NCBI GenBank assembly: GCA_031549415.1
Contig: JAVBPU010000031.1
Coordinates: forward strand, 1-21,899
DNA length: 21,899 nt
Source of the DNA: Limiplasma sp031549415
GTDB lineage: Bacteria > Bacillota > Clostridia > Christensenellales > Aristaeellaceae
Direction of reading: 5' to 3'
Under the pieces are notes generated by a model. It saw nothing but the letters and a program-made list of their open reading frames with translations, was not told the DNA's origin and searched no databases. This document shows, one piece after another, positions 14,521-20,971 of this stretch; position 1 is the stretch's first letter, and the number at the start of each line of letters is the position of its first letter. Made by a program: the position numbers and the translations under genes.

Positions 14521-14838
14521 ATGAGAAACAGCCTTTTGAAGCGGATCAAAGAGGTCACTCTTCCCGCCATGCCCAGGGTCAACCTGAAATGCGAGGACCG
14601 CCACTGCACACACAAAAATTGCCTCCAGGACCCGGAGACGGGCGAATGGTACAAGACAGAAAAAATCCCCCTCACCCTGGAGGAGGGCGAAGCGGTCCCC
14701 GCGCTGTTGCTGGCCCAGGCCCAATCGCTTCGGTCCATCAAAAACATGCTGGCCTTCTTTACGGTGCTGACGGTGCTGGGCCTGCTGTTTTGGCTGATCT
14801 CCCTTTTGAACCTGGGCCGTCTGTTCCGATGGCTTTGA
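14521..14838 (+). CDS. Small Cys-rich membrane protein, 105 aa
   Basis: First gene of island B; ATG 14521 follows AAAGGAG by about seven bases. There is no signal peptide. Residues 24-34 hold three cysteines at regular spacing, C-x4-C-x4-C, with two histidines among them, which could bind a metal ion. After a hydrophilic middle, residues 76-96 (M-L-A-F-F-T-V-L-T-V-L-G-L-L-F-W) form one membrane span close to the C-terminus, ending in the basic R-L-F-R-W-L. It would sit in the cytoplasmic membrane with the Cys cluster inside the cell (a tail-anchored layout). It is not a relative of either secreted family. Being upstream in the same transcription unit as B1-B3, it could be a membrane partner, sensor or immunity-type protein. 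No family recognised. Confidence 0.75.
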   Translation: MRNSLLKRIKEVTLPAMPRVNLKCEDRHCTHKNCLQDPETGEWYKTEKIPLTLEEGEAVPALLLAQAQSLRSIKNMLAFFTVLTVLGLLFWLISLLNLGRLFRWL

Positions 14839-14907
14839 TTCTCGTGCTTCCGCTGCTTGCCCGCTCACTGACACTGCCACTACATCAAAAGAATTGAGGT
14901 TTCGCAA

Positions 14908-15513
14908 ATGAAAAAATACACCGCATGGCTCCTGGTCCTGGTTTTGCTGGTCACCTTCCCCACCGTGGCCCTGGGTTCCCTGTTCGACATGACCGAGGAG
15001 GAGGTGGAGGCCTCCATGACCCAGTATTACAAGGGCTATCTCGAAATGGGCCTGATACCGGGCGCCAATAAGAAGGCCATGCAACGCATTTTCCCCTTTA
15101 AGGACCGGGCCTTTCAAAGCATAACGGATACCAGTGTACTCGCCAGCTTGGCCGCACGGGAGGACGGCAACTTCTTCTTGCTCCTCAACAAGGATTCCAC
15201 CACCGGGAAGATCCGTGACGCGATGACGGGATTCTTTTTGTTTAACGAAAAGGATGTGGCGTTTATCGAGACCGCCGGCATGTTTTCTTCCATTTTATCC
15301 ACGCTCTATGCCTCAGAGGGCTATGATGCGGCACTGAACAAAGGCTATGATATGTTCCTTTCCATTTCTCAGCAGCCTGTAGACGATGCGTCCTTCCAAA
15401 TAACAGACCCGGACTATGCCTTGTCTTTTCAGAAGTTGGGTGACTTTGGGGTGGTGCTCACCATTGCGCCCGCCGACGACGCTATGTCCGCCCCCAACGC
15501 CAGCGGGCTGTAA
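14908..15513 (+). CDS. Secreted family-B cargo protein B1, 201 aa
   Basis: First of three tandem paralogues. The signal peptide is M-K-K-Y-T-A-W-L-L-V-L-V-L-L-V-T-F-P-T-V-A-L-G, with a small-residue cut site (A-L-G) and no lipobox. Mature protein begins S-L-F-D-M-T-E-E-E-V-E-A-S-M-T-Q-Y-Y-K. Common blocks are I-F-P-F-K-D near residue 55, A-x-R-E-D-G-N-F near 80, a helix with E-x-x-G-M-F, L-Y-A-S-E near 135, and the C-terminal P-N-A-S-G-L. GAGG precedes ATG 14908. It lies 69 bases after the membrane protein gene. No Cys in the mature part and no recognised domain; predicted alpha/beta, exported and soluble. Function unknown. Confidence 0.83.
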   Translation: MKKYTAWLLVLVLLVTFPTVALGSLFDMTEEEVEASMTQYYKGYLEMGLIPGANKKAMQRIFPFKDRAFQSITDTSVLASLAAREDGNFFLLLNKDSTTGKIRDAMTGFFLFNEKDVAFIETAGMFSSILSTLYASEGYDAALNKGYDMFLSISQQPVDDASFQITDPDYALSFQKLGDFGVVLTIAPADDAMSAPNASGL

Positions 15514-15582
15514 GCCGCTGTTCCATAGGGTGGCTGCCCGCCCGGCTTCCCCCTTCAACGTACAAAAATGGAGGTACTCTGG

Positions 15583-16200
15583 ATGAAAAAATACGCCGCC
15601 TGGCTCCTGGTCCTGGTTTTGCTGGTCACCTTCCCCACCGTGGCCCTGGGCTCCCTGTTCGACATGACCGAGGAGGAGGTGGAGGCCTCCATGACCCAGT
15701 ATTACAAGGCTTATCACAAATTGGGTTTGATGGAGGGCACCGATGAGGACGCCATCGATGAGATTTTTCCCTTCAAAGACGGGCCCACCAGCGAAGAGGA
15801 CCCCAATCTCCTTACGCGCTCCGTCCGGCGGGAGGATGGCAACTTCACCTTCCTCCTCCTCAAGGACGCCACCGGGAATACCACTGGCGGGGCGGCAAGC
15901 TTCAATTTGGTGAACCAAGAGACTGCGGCGATTGACGAGTCCTACGGCATGCTCCTTGCCGCTTTTGCCATGCTCTATACCTCCGAGGACGAGGACGCCG
16001 CACTGGCAAAAGGCCTTGATATGTACCTTTCCATGTATGAAATGATGACCGACGGTGAGCCCTTCAAGATAATGGACGGTCCCTACCGGGTGCTTAGTCA
16101 GAAACATGGGGATGTCGGGTTCATGTTCTACGTGACGCCCGCCGAGGATGCCGAGGACGCCGACGACGCTACGTCCGCCCCCAACGCCAGCGGGCTGTAA
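15583..16200 (+). CDS. Secreted family-B cargo protein B2, 205 aa
   Basis: Paralogue of B1. ATG 15583 follows GGAGGT (15570-15575) by seven bases; an ATG at 15568 overlaps that site and would add five residues before the signal peptide. Residues 1-43 are almost identical to B1 (signal peptide through F-D-M-T-E-E-E-V-E-A-S-M-T-Q-Y-Y-K). The middle diverges, keeping I-F-P-F-K-D, R-R-E-D-G-N-F, Y-G-M-L and L-Y-T-S-E. The C-terminal region has an acidic Asp/Glu/Ala stretch (E-D-A-E-D-A-D-D-A) before A-P-N-A-S-G-L. The 69-base spacer before it is repeated almost exactly before B3, so gene and spacer duplicated together. Same transcription unit as B1. Confidence 0.83.
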   Translation: MKKYAAWLLVLVLLVTFPTVALGSLFDMTEEEVEASMTQYYKAYHKLGLMEGTDEDAIDEIFPFKDGPTSEEDPNLLTRSVRREDGNFTFLLLKDATGNTTGGAASFNLVNQETAAIDESYGMLLAAFAMLYTSEDEDAALAKGLDMYLSMYEMMTDGEPFKIMDGPYRVLSQKHGDVGFMFYVTPAEDAEDADDATSAPNASGL

Positions 16201-16269
16201 GCCGTTGTTCCATAGGGTGGCAGCCCGCCCGGCTTCCCCCTTCAACGTACAAAAATGGAGGTGCTCTGG

Positions 16270-16872
16270 ATGAAAAAATACACCGCATGGCTCCTGGTCC
16301 TGGTTTTGCTGGTCACCTTCCCCACCGTGGCCCTGGGCTCCCTGTTCGACATGACCCTGGAGGAGATGCAGGCCTCCATGATCCACAATTACAAGGCCCT
16401 TTACCGGGCCGACGCCCTGGGCCCCGGCGATGAGGACGCCATTCACCTGATTTTCCCTTTCAAGGATGACACGGACCCGGAGAAGAAAGACAACATCGCC
16501 ATATACACGGCGCAACGGGCGGACCGCCTGTTTTCCCTCATGATCCTCTCCGATTCCGCCACCGGGAAAATGAGCAACGCGTTCATCACCCTCCTGTCCA
16601 CAAGCAAAGACGATACGGCGGTGCACGAGGCCGTGGGCATGTTCCTGGCCTCTTTTTGCCTCCTCTATGCCACGGAGGATAACAAGGCCCCCCTGGACAA
16701 GGGGGTGGCCCTGTACCAATTCCTCAACGACCAGGCCGTAGGCGATGAGGTGGTGGAAAAAACGGAGGGGGCTTACCAGCTTCGCTACTCGAAGTTGGGC
16801 GGCCTTGGGTACATGCTCGCCGTTTCCCCCGCGGAGGAGGCTGGCGGCGCTGCCAACACCAGCGGGCTGTAA
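16270..16872 (+). CDS. Secreted family-B cargo protein B3, 200 aa
   Basis: Third paralogue. ATG 16270 follows GGAGGT by seven bases; the upstream ATG at 16255 overlaps that site. The signal peptide equals B1. The mature N-terminus, S-L-F-D-M-T-L-E-E-M-Q-A-S-M-I-H-N-Y-K, is more diverged, and the middle keeps I-F-P-F-K-D, G-M-F-L-A-S-F and L-Y-A-T-E. It ends A-A-N-T-S-G-L, so the tail residues differ (NTSGL against NASGL) but the pattern remains and matches the NTSG of family A. Tandem hairpin repeats with T tracts follow its stop directly and probably end the island B transcript. Function unknown. Confidence 0.83.
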   Translation: MKKYTAWLLVLVLLVTFPTVALGSLFDMTLEEMQASMIHNYKALYRADALGPGDEDAIHLIFPFKDDTDPEKKDNIAIYTAQRADRLFSLMILSDSATGKMSNAFITLLSTSKDDTAVHEAVGMFLASFCLLYATEDNKAPLDKGVALYQFLNDQAVGDEVVEKTEGAYQLRYSKLGGLGYMLAVSPAEEAGGAANTSGL

Positions 16873-17142
16873 CTGGGGTCGATGCCAGGGGGGTGTCTTT
16901 TTCCCCCGTAGGCCTGGGGGGGTTATTCCTTCTTAGTTTGCTCCTGACGGGAGTTGGTGGCCTAACTGGCTACGATGCCAAGGGGTGTCTTTTTCCCCCG
17001 TAGGCCGGGGGCTTTCCTTTTTTGTTTGCTCCTGACGGGAGTCTGTTTTGCAACAGGGTTCGATGCCAAGGGGTGTCTTTTTCCCCCGTAGGCCGGGGCT
17101 TTTTCCTACTTTGTTTACTCCTGACGGGAGTTGGTGGCCCAA
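16873..17142 (+). repeat. Three tandem ~90-base terminator-like repeats after B3
   Basis: Units at 16873-16965, 16966-17053 and 17054-17142 share CGATGCCA, GTGTCTTTTTCCCCCGTAGG and CTCCTGACGGGAG. Each contains a GC hairpin (CCCCC with GGGGG around GTAGGC) followed by a T-rich stretch, and a small CTCC/GGAG hairpin. Directly after the B3 stop they look like repeated plus-strand terminators. Their GATGCCAAGGGG core is also the start of the dispersed structured repeat that follows. No gene is seen between 16873 and 17685. Confidence 0.85.
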
Positions 17143-17291
17143 CAGGGTACGATGCTAAGGGGAAGGCTGGGGGGAACGGCGAGGTTCCCCCTTTGCCTCC
17201 CCCTTAGCGATCCCCCACCGCACCCCCTCCCCGCCCGGGGACACCCCGGACCCCTCCAAGATTCTAACAATGTGCGTTTGCCATTGTGCGG
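17130..17291 (+). repeat. Dispersed structured repeat R, copy 1
   Basis: A ~162-base sequence found again in the same orientation at 21732-21892 and, in part, inverted at 17550-17663. It begins GTTGGTGGCCCAAC, continues with TACGATGC and a long hairpin of about 19 pairs around GGCGAG, then CCCCTCCCCGCCCGGGG and GATTCTAACAATGTGCGTTTG. Paired positions of the stem change together between copies. It resembles intergenic REP/MITE-type elements more than a phage gene. Confidence 0.8.
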
Positions 17292-17501
17292 CCAAGAGGG
17301 GTATGCCAGGTTGGGCATGTGAAACCAAACATAAACGCCTATGAATAAACGAAACCCCACCCTATTGGAAGCGGGCCCGGGCGGCGCCCGGACCCGTTGC
17401 AGATTCAGGCTATATGCGCTTGCCATTGTGCGGCCAAGGTAGGAATGGCGGGTTGCGGCTTATGAAACCAAACAAAAATTCATATGAACAAACGGTACCC
17501 T
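17259..17501 (+). repeat. Two tandem ~100-base units (S) flanked by GC palindromes
   Basis: Unit 1 (17259-17358) and unit 2 (17401-17501) share AGATTC, GCCATTGTGCGGCCAAG, TGAAACCAAACA and the ending ATGAA-AAACG. They are separated and followed by palindromic CCGGGC-type sequences. A third copy starts at 21860 and is cut by the window end, so S is part of the same composite element as R. Confidence 0.75.
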
Positions 17502-17549
17502 CCCCGACTAGAGACGGGTCCGGGCAGCGCCCGGCGGGGTCCGGGGCAG

Positions 17550-17663
17550 CGCCCCGGGCGGGGAGGGGGTGCGGAGGGGATTGTTAAGGGGAGGTCCAAG
17601 GGGGAACCTCGCCGTTCCCCCTCGACCTCCCCTTGACATCGTAACTCCTCTGTTGGCAAACAG
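17550..17663 (-). repeat. Inverted partial copy of dispersed repeat R
   Basis: Read on the minus strand it gives TACGATGTCAAGGGGAGG, the long hairpin with loop GGCGAG, and CCCCTCCGCACCCCCTCC, in the same order as the direct copies. It then departs from them after CCCGGGG. It lies 23 bases after the stop of the tail tube gene, so its hairpin could also terminate the head-gene transcript. Confidence 0.75.
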
Positions 17664-17685
17664 ACTGCCATCAGGCAGCCCCCCT

Positions 17686-18273
17686 TTACGCTGCGGGCTT
17701 CTCCTCCGCCGCAGTCAAAAACGCATTGCACGCGGCCTCGTTGGCCTTGTCCTCCTCCAGCTGCATCATGGCCCAAGGCTTCAGCCCAGGCAATTGCGGG
17801 GCCTTGAACACGCCGGTGATGATCACCTCGCACACGGTGAGGCTGTCCTTCTTGGTGGCAAAGTTGTCAAACTTGATGCCCGTCACCTGGAACACCCGGT
17901 AATTGATGTACCAGGGCAGGCCGTCCACGGTGTCGATGACGCAGCGCAGGGCGTAGGACTTGCCCTGGATGTTGAAGTTGCCCTCCAGCACGCCGGTGGT
18001 CTCATCGTATGCGCCCAGGCCCAGGTCAGCCATGCGGGCGATGTCCACCTCCGCCACGCGGATCTCCACATCCTCGCCGGTGACGTTCTTGATCTGGGCG
18101 TACAGCTCGTCATCGTAGTACAGGTCGGTGCTGGATTCCTTGGCGGTGCGGCTCATGGCCCCCGCAAAGGGCAGGGCTTCCCCGGCCTTGGTCTTGTACG
18201 CGGCCAGGGTGTCTTGCTCCACCTCCGCCAGGACGATCCCCTTGAAACCAATGGCTGCTCTCTTTTTAGACAT
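17686..18273 (-). CDS. Major tail (tube) protein, phi13-type family, 195 aa
   Basis: Tail tube protein. The start is ATG 18273 (M-S-K-K-R-A-A-I-G-F-K-G-I), preceded by GAGGAAG; the open frame extends upstream but overlaps the previous gene in another frame. The family pattern is clear: Y-Y-D-D-E-L-Y-A at about residues 52-59, V-T-G-E-D-V-E-I-R-V-A-E-V, L-G-A-Y-D-E-T-T-G-V-L-E-G and Y-R-V-F-Q-V-T-G. These are typical of phi13-family major tail proteins of Firmicutes siphoviruses, which stack as hexameric rings. It is the last gene of the head-side block. The next phage gene (chaperone) is 3.3 kb away because island B and repeats lie between. Confidence 0.9.
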   Translation of the reverse strand: MSKKRAAIGFKGIVLAEVEQDTLAAYKTKAGEALPFAGAMSRTAKESSTDLYYDDELYAQIKNVTGEDVEIRVAEVDIARMADLGLGAYDETTGVLEGNFNIQGKSYALRCVIDTVDGLPWYINYRVFQVTGIKFDNFATKKDSLTVCEVIITGVFKAPQLPGLKPWAMMQLEEDKANEAACNAFLTAAEEKPAA

Positions 18274-18290
18274 GTTTTTCTTCCTCTCTC

Positions 18291-18629
18291 TTATCCGGCT
18301 TTGCGAAACCGGAAGGTTTCTTGTTGTGGTTTGCCCCCCGCGCAGGTGCGGAAGGTCTGTTGGTATCCTTGTTCTTCCATGGCCCGCCCGATGGCGGGGC
18401 AGATGGCGTCCGTGTCGGCCTCCTTGGTGGTGAACAGGCGCACGTACCACTCCAACTGGCTTACGTACGTCTGGCCGTCCCGGATATCGACGGCCTGCTC
18501 CGCCGCCAGCTGCAGCACAAGGCAGGGGGTGGCGGAGAATTGGTCCGGCCACTGGGTGTACACCTGCCGAAGGCCGGGGATGGCCTGCAAGGCGGCCTTC
18601 ACGGCGGCCTTTTCGCTTTCCGCGGTCAT
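18291..18629 (-). CDS. Tail terminator/completion-like protein, 112 aa
   Basis: Begins ATG 18629 inside the TGA of the previous gene (ATGA overlap), showing tight coupling. The sequence includes V-Y-T-Q-W-P-D-Q-F-S-A-T-P-C-L-V-L and Y-V-S-Q-L-E-W-Y-V-R-L-F. This is a small alpha-beta layout with a beta hairpin used by tail terminator proteins (SPP1 gp17/lambda gpU-like) that cap the tube and join it to the head. Length and position, directly before the tail tube gene, support that role. The longer upstream frame is out-of-frame noise from neighbouring genes. Confidence 0.75.
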   Translation of the reverse strand: MTAESEKAAVKAALQAIPGLRQVYTQWPDQFSATPCLVLQLAAEQAVDIRDGQTYVSQLEWYVRLFTTKEADTDAICPAIGRAMEEQGYQQTFRTCAGGKPQQETFRFRKAG

Positions 18630-18994
18630 GATCGCATCGCCTCCTTCACGGCGCTGGCCACCAGGCTGCGGATAGCGTCCTGGTTTTCCGCCAGCGCGGG
18701 GTATAGAAAGGGCTGGGCTGGGGAGTTGGCGGTGCCGTACTCCACAAAGTCCGCGTGGGGGGCCGCTGCAACGACCCGCACGGTGCCCCCCTGGGGGGAG
18801 GTCATCACCCCTGTGGCCTGGATGCTGGCCGCCAGGCTTCCCGAATCCCTGGGGCACTTTTGCCGGGCGGATTCCGCCACCAGCTGGGCGGCTTCCTCCA
18901 GCGCGGCGGCCACGGCCTCCGAGACCCTTTCCTGCATGTCCTCCAGCTTTTTGCGTACCGCGTCCATTCCGGGCACGCCCGTGGGTCGGTTCAT
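18626..18994 (-). CDS. HK97 gp10-like tail/neck component, 122 aa
   Basis: ATG 18994 overlaps the TGA of the preceding gene as ATGA. The N-terminal half is a long helix (V-R-K-K-L-E-D-M-Q-E-R-V-S-E-A-V). It is followed by K-C-P-R-D-S-G-S-L-A-A-S-I, the P-x-D-T/S-G-x-L-x-x-S-I motif that defines HK97 gp10-like proteins, then V-E-Y-G-T and Q-P-F-L-Y-P-A. These proteins act at the head-tail interface during tail joining. The frame continues upstream of M-N-R-P but without a ribosome site, so the short form is used. Confidence 0.88.
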   Translation of the reverse strand: MNRPTGVPGMDAVRKKLEDMQERVSEAVAAALEEAAQLVAESARQKCPRDSGSLAASIQATGVMTSPQGGTVRVVAAAPHADFVEYGTANSPAQPFLYPALAENQDAIRSLVASAVKEAMRS

Positions 18995-19326
18995 GCGCTG
19001 GGCCCCCTTTCTTCCGGCGGGATGTAGCGCAGGTGGGCCCGCTGGTGCCGGCCCCAGGCCTCCACATACACCAGCAGGAAGTCCGGGTCCTGATCGCCGG
19101 GCACGTCCACGCACACCCCCTGGCCCATGCGCAGGACGGTTTGCGGGTCACACAGCAGCAGCCGCATCTGGCTGGGCAGCAGGCCGTATTGCTCCGTGGC
19201 GGTGCTGCCGCTCATGGGCTGCACCTGGGCCAGGAGGGTCACGCCCTCCACGGCAAAGGCGTTGCCTTGTACATCCTCCAGCTTTTCCCGAAGGGTGACG
19301 GGCCTGCGGGTCACGTGGCGCAGCAT
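18991..19326 (-). CDS. Head-tail adaptor/head closure protein, 111 aa
   Basis: Small beta-barrel-type head closure protein expected between the connector and gp10-like genes. ATG 19326 overlaps the TGA of the connector gene. Recognisable parts are G-N-A-F-A-V-E-G-V-T-L-L-A-Q-V, S-T-A-T-E-Q-Y-G and M-R-L-L-L-C-D, followed by D-F-L-L-V-Y-V-E-A-W-G-R-H-Q-R-A-H-L-R-Y-I, a closing strand pattern typical for this group. The family is inferred mostly from order and strand pattern. It is co-translated with genes on both sides. Confidence 0.72.
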   Translation of the reverse strand: MLRHVTRRPVTLREKLEDVQGNAFAVEGVTLLAQVQPMSGSTATEQYGLLPSQMRLLLCDPQTVLRMGQGVCVDVPGDQDPDFLLVYVEAWGRHQRAHLRYIPPEERGPSA

Positions 19327-19643
19327 CAGCCCTCACCCACCTTTGCCAGCCGCTGGGCGTCCAGGGCGCGGCGCAGGTCGCTAGGCAGCAGGTCCACCCC
19401 CAGGCTGACGCCGCCTTCGCTGTGGGAGCTTTCGCCCTCCATGCCCAGACGGTTGCAGGCCACCGTGGCCAGCGCCACCTGCACGCCCTGCAGCAGTGGC
19501 GATACGCTGTCCCGGCCTGTGTACTGCTGGATGTAGCTTTCCGCGTCCAGCAGCAGGTCCTGTAGCAGCGCGTCACTGGGCAGCAAGCCTTCCGTGGCCC
19601 GATTGCCAAAGGGGTCCAGCCGGCGCTTCAGCCGGTCCAGCAA
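19326..19643 (-). CDS. Head-tail connector protein (gp6-like), 105 aa
   Basis: Connector that docks beneath the portal. Features are an N-terminal helix, then L-L-L-D-A-E-S-Y-I-Q-Q-Y-T-G-R-D, a helix with A-T-V-A-C-N-R-L-G, and E-G-E-S-S-H-S-E-G-G-V-S-L, ending L-P-S-D-L-R-R-A-L. The D-A-x-x-x-I-x-x-Y-T-G-R motif and the E-x-x-x-S-E-G-x-x-S motif are characteristic of phage gp6-like connectors. The start is uncertain: TTG 19643 gives M-L-D-R-L-K-R-R, and a CTG at 19655 is in frame; no ATG is available. The ribosome site AAGGAGG is about 20 bases before TTG, rather far, so the true start may be the more upstream codon. Confidence 0.82.
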   Translation of the reverse strand: MLDRLKRRLDPFGNRATEGLLPSDALLQDLLLDAESYIQQYTGRDSVSPLLQGVQVALATVACNRLGMEGESSHSEGGVSLGVDLLPSDLRRALDAQRLAKVGEG

Positions 19644-19644
19644 T

Positions 19645-20025
19645 TCAGCGTTCAGAGGCTTCGCCTCCTTTCTCTGGGGGGGCTTCGGCGTTTTTCAGGG
19701 GGGCTTCGCCCCTTTTCTTTGGGGGAGTTTCGCCCTGTTTCTTTTGGGCGGGCTTGGTCCCTTGCCCTAGGACGGCCAGCGTGGCCGGGGCTTCGCCCCT
19801 TTTCCCCGGGGCGGCTTCGCCCTGTTTCTTTTGGGCGGGCTTGGTCCCTTGCCCTGGGACGGCCAGCGTGGCCGAGGGGGCTTCGCCCCTTTTCTTTGGG
19901 GGGGCTTCGCCCTTCTTCCCCAGGGACTCCCCCCCGAAAACCTTTGCAAAGCCCTGGCTTTCATAGGCCGCCACCCGCTCTTCCGGGACTTTCAGCAGCT
20001 TATTGCCCTTTTGTAGGGTCGTCAT
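19645..20025 (-). CDS. Capsid-adjacent protein with expanded Lys/Pro repeats, 126 aa
   Basis: ATG 20025; its GGAGG overlaps the stop of the capsid gene. The first 30 residues (M-T-T-L-Q-K-G-N-K-L-L-K-V-P-E-E-R-V-A-A-Y-E-S-Q-G-F) match the short proteins with K-x-x-V-x-E-x-x-V-x-x-Y-x-x-x-G-F found after capsid genes in many Firmicutes phages. The remaining 95 residues are low complexity: K-K-R-G-E-A-P motifs and two copies of a 29-residue unit beginning A-T-L-A-V and containing G-Q-G-T-K-P-A-Q-K-K-Q-G-E. DNA repeats with an 87-base period underlie this. It is basic and probably disordered, so it could contact capsid or DNA. Function unknown. Confidence 0.78.
   Translation of the reverse strand: MTTLQKGNKLLKVPEERVAAYESQGFAKVFGGESLGKKGEAPPKKRGEAPSATLAVPGQGTKPAQKKQGEAAPGKRGEAPATLAVLGQGTKPAQKKQGETPPKKRGEAPLKNAEAPPEKGGEASER
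19729..19874 (-). repeat. Direct repeat with 87-base period within the capsid-adjacent gene
   Basis: Two nearly identical ~59-base blocks (19729-19787 and 19816-19874) with a period of 87 bases, that is 29 codons. Further short repeats of CTTCGCCCCTTTTC lie between and around them. The period is a multiple of three, so copy-number change would keep the frame. Confidence 0.85.
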
Positions 20026-20037
20026 GGGCCCGCCTCC

Positions 20038-20922
20038 TTACGCGATGTTCATCTGCACGCCGGAGGTCTTGTGCCGCAGCAAGAACAAATCGCTATAGGA
20101 CCTGTTCTGGTACAGGTAGCCGTCCCCCACGGTGTGCTGGCCGGGCTGGAACAGGTAGATGGCGCTGTGCTTGATGGGGGCCACCACCGCGTCCGGATGC
20201 ACCAGCAGCATCTGAATCTGCTTGGCCCCGGCGGCGGGCACAAAGCCGTCGGTAAAGTCATAGGCGGTTTTCATCCGGCTCAGGGGCACTTCGATGAGGG
20301 TCACGTTGTCCAGGGTGGCCACCCGGCGGTCCAGCACGCCGTTGTTGCTTTGCAGGGCCAGGCTCCGGGTGATGCCCGTGGCGCTTTTGATCAGCTGGCT
20401 CACCGCCGGGGTCACGAACAGCAGGCGGCCCTCCTCGGGCACTTCCTTGTCGCTCATGGCGGTCATCATGCCGTCAAACACGGTGAGGATGTTGTCCTTG
20501 GTCAGCACGGTGCTGTCCGGGGTCTGGCCTGCGGCCACGTACTCCGCGTACAGCTTGGAAAAGCGGTAGGCGTCCATCTCGGGGATGGCGTGGTCGCTTA
20601 AAAACTGGCTGGTGATGTTGGCGGCGGACACCGCCTGGTTGGTGTCGTCCACGTCCATGGCGTCCACCAGGAATTCCACGTCCCGGTCATGGGTCAGCTC
20701 GCAGGTTTGGTAGGCGTTGGTCACGTCCTTGCGGTTCCAGCCGCCGCTGCGGTTGTGCTCGCCGTAGCCGCCAGTGGTCACCGTGGGAATCTTCACCGTC
20801 TTGGCGTCCAGGAACCGGGCCCGGTCATTTTGCTTGCTCAGCGGCGCGGACAGCAGCCCCTTGCGGAAGGCCTGGTCCAGCTGGCTGTCAAATTTGGTGG
20901 CGTAGTTGATGGCATTGGGCAT
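20038..20922 (-). CDS. Major capsid protein, HK97 fold, 294 aa
   Basis: Main shell protein. ATG 20922 follows AAAGGAG. The N-terminal arm (N-A-I-N-Y-A-T-K-F-D-S-Q-L-D-Q-A-F-R-K-G) leads to the conserved block V-K-I-P-T-V-T-T-G-G-Y, then H-D-R-D-V-E-F-L-V-D-x-M-D-V-D-D-T-N-Q. The next block is D-A-Y-R-F-S-K-L-Y; all are landmarks of the Clostridia phage capsid group. The C-terminal part has R-L-L-F-V-T-P, I-E-V-P-L-S-R-M-K-T-A-Y-D-F, and I-Q-M-L-L-V-H-P-D-A-V. There is no protease or delta domain on the N-terminus; the separate scaffold gene upstream fills that role. Length is normal for the group. Confidence 0.93.
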   Translation of the reverse strand: MPNAINYATKFDSQLDQAFRKGLLSAPLSKQNDRARFLDAKTVKIPTVTTGGYGEHNRSGGWNRKDVTNAYQTCELTHDRDVEFLVDAMDVDDTNQAVSAANITSQFLSDHAIPEMDAYRFSKLYAEYVAAGQTPDSTVLTKDNILTVFDGMMTAMSDKEVPEEGRLLFVTPAVSQLIKSATGITRSLALQSNNGVLDRRVATLDNVTLIEVPLSRMKTAYDFTDGFVPAAGAKQIQMLLVHPDAVVAPIKHSAIYLFQPGQHTVGDGYLYQNRSYSDLFLLRHKTSGVQMNIA

Positions 20923-20971
20923 TGTTCTTCATTCTCCTTTTTTCTTGTGTTGTTGTGGGTTGTGGCTTCCC

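Noticed and set aside
14002..15117. A 371-codon minus-strand frame across the chaperone gene and B1
   Set aside because: It joins two regions in a different frame from the chaperone, crosses the promoter region and shows no protein family pattern; it is a chance open frame.
16873..17501. CRISPR array suggested by regular repeats
   Set aside because: The units are ~90-100 bases and nearly identical over their whole length, with no short repeat plus unique spacer pattern and no cas genes.
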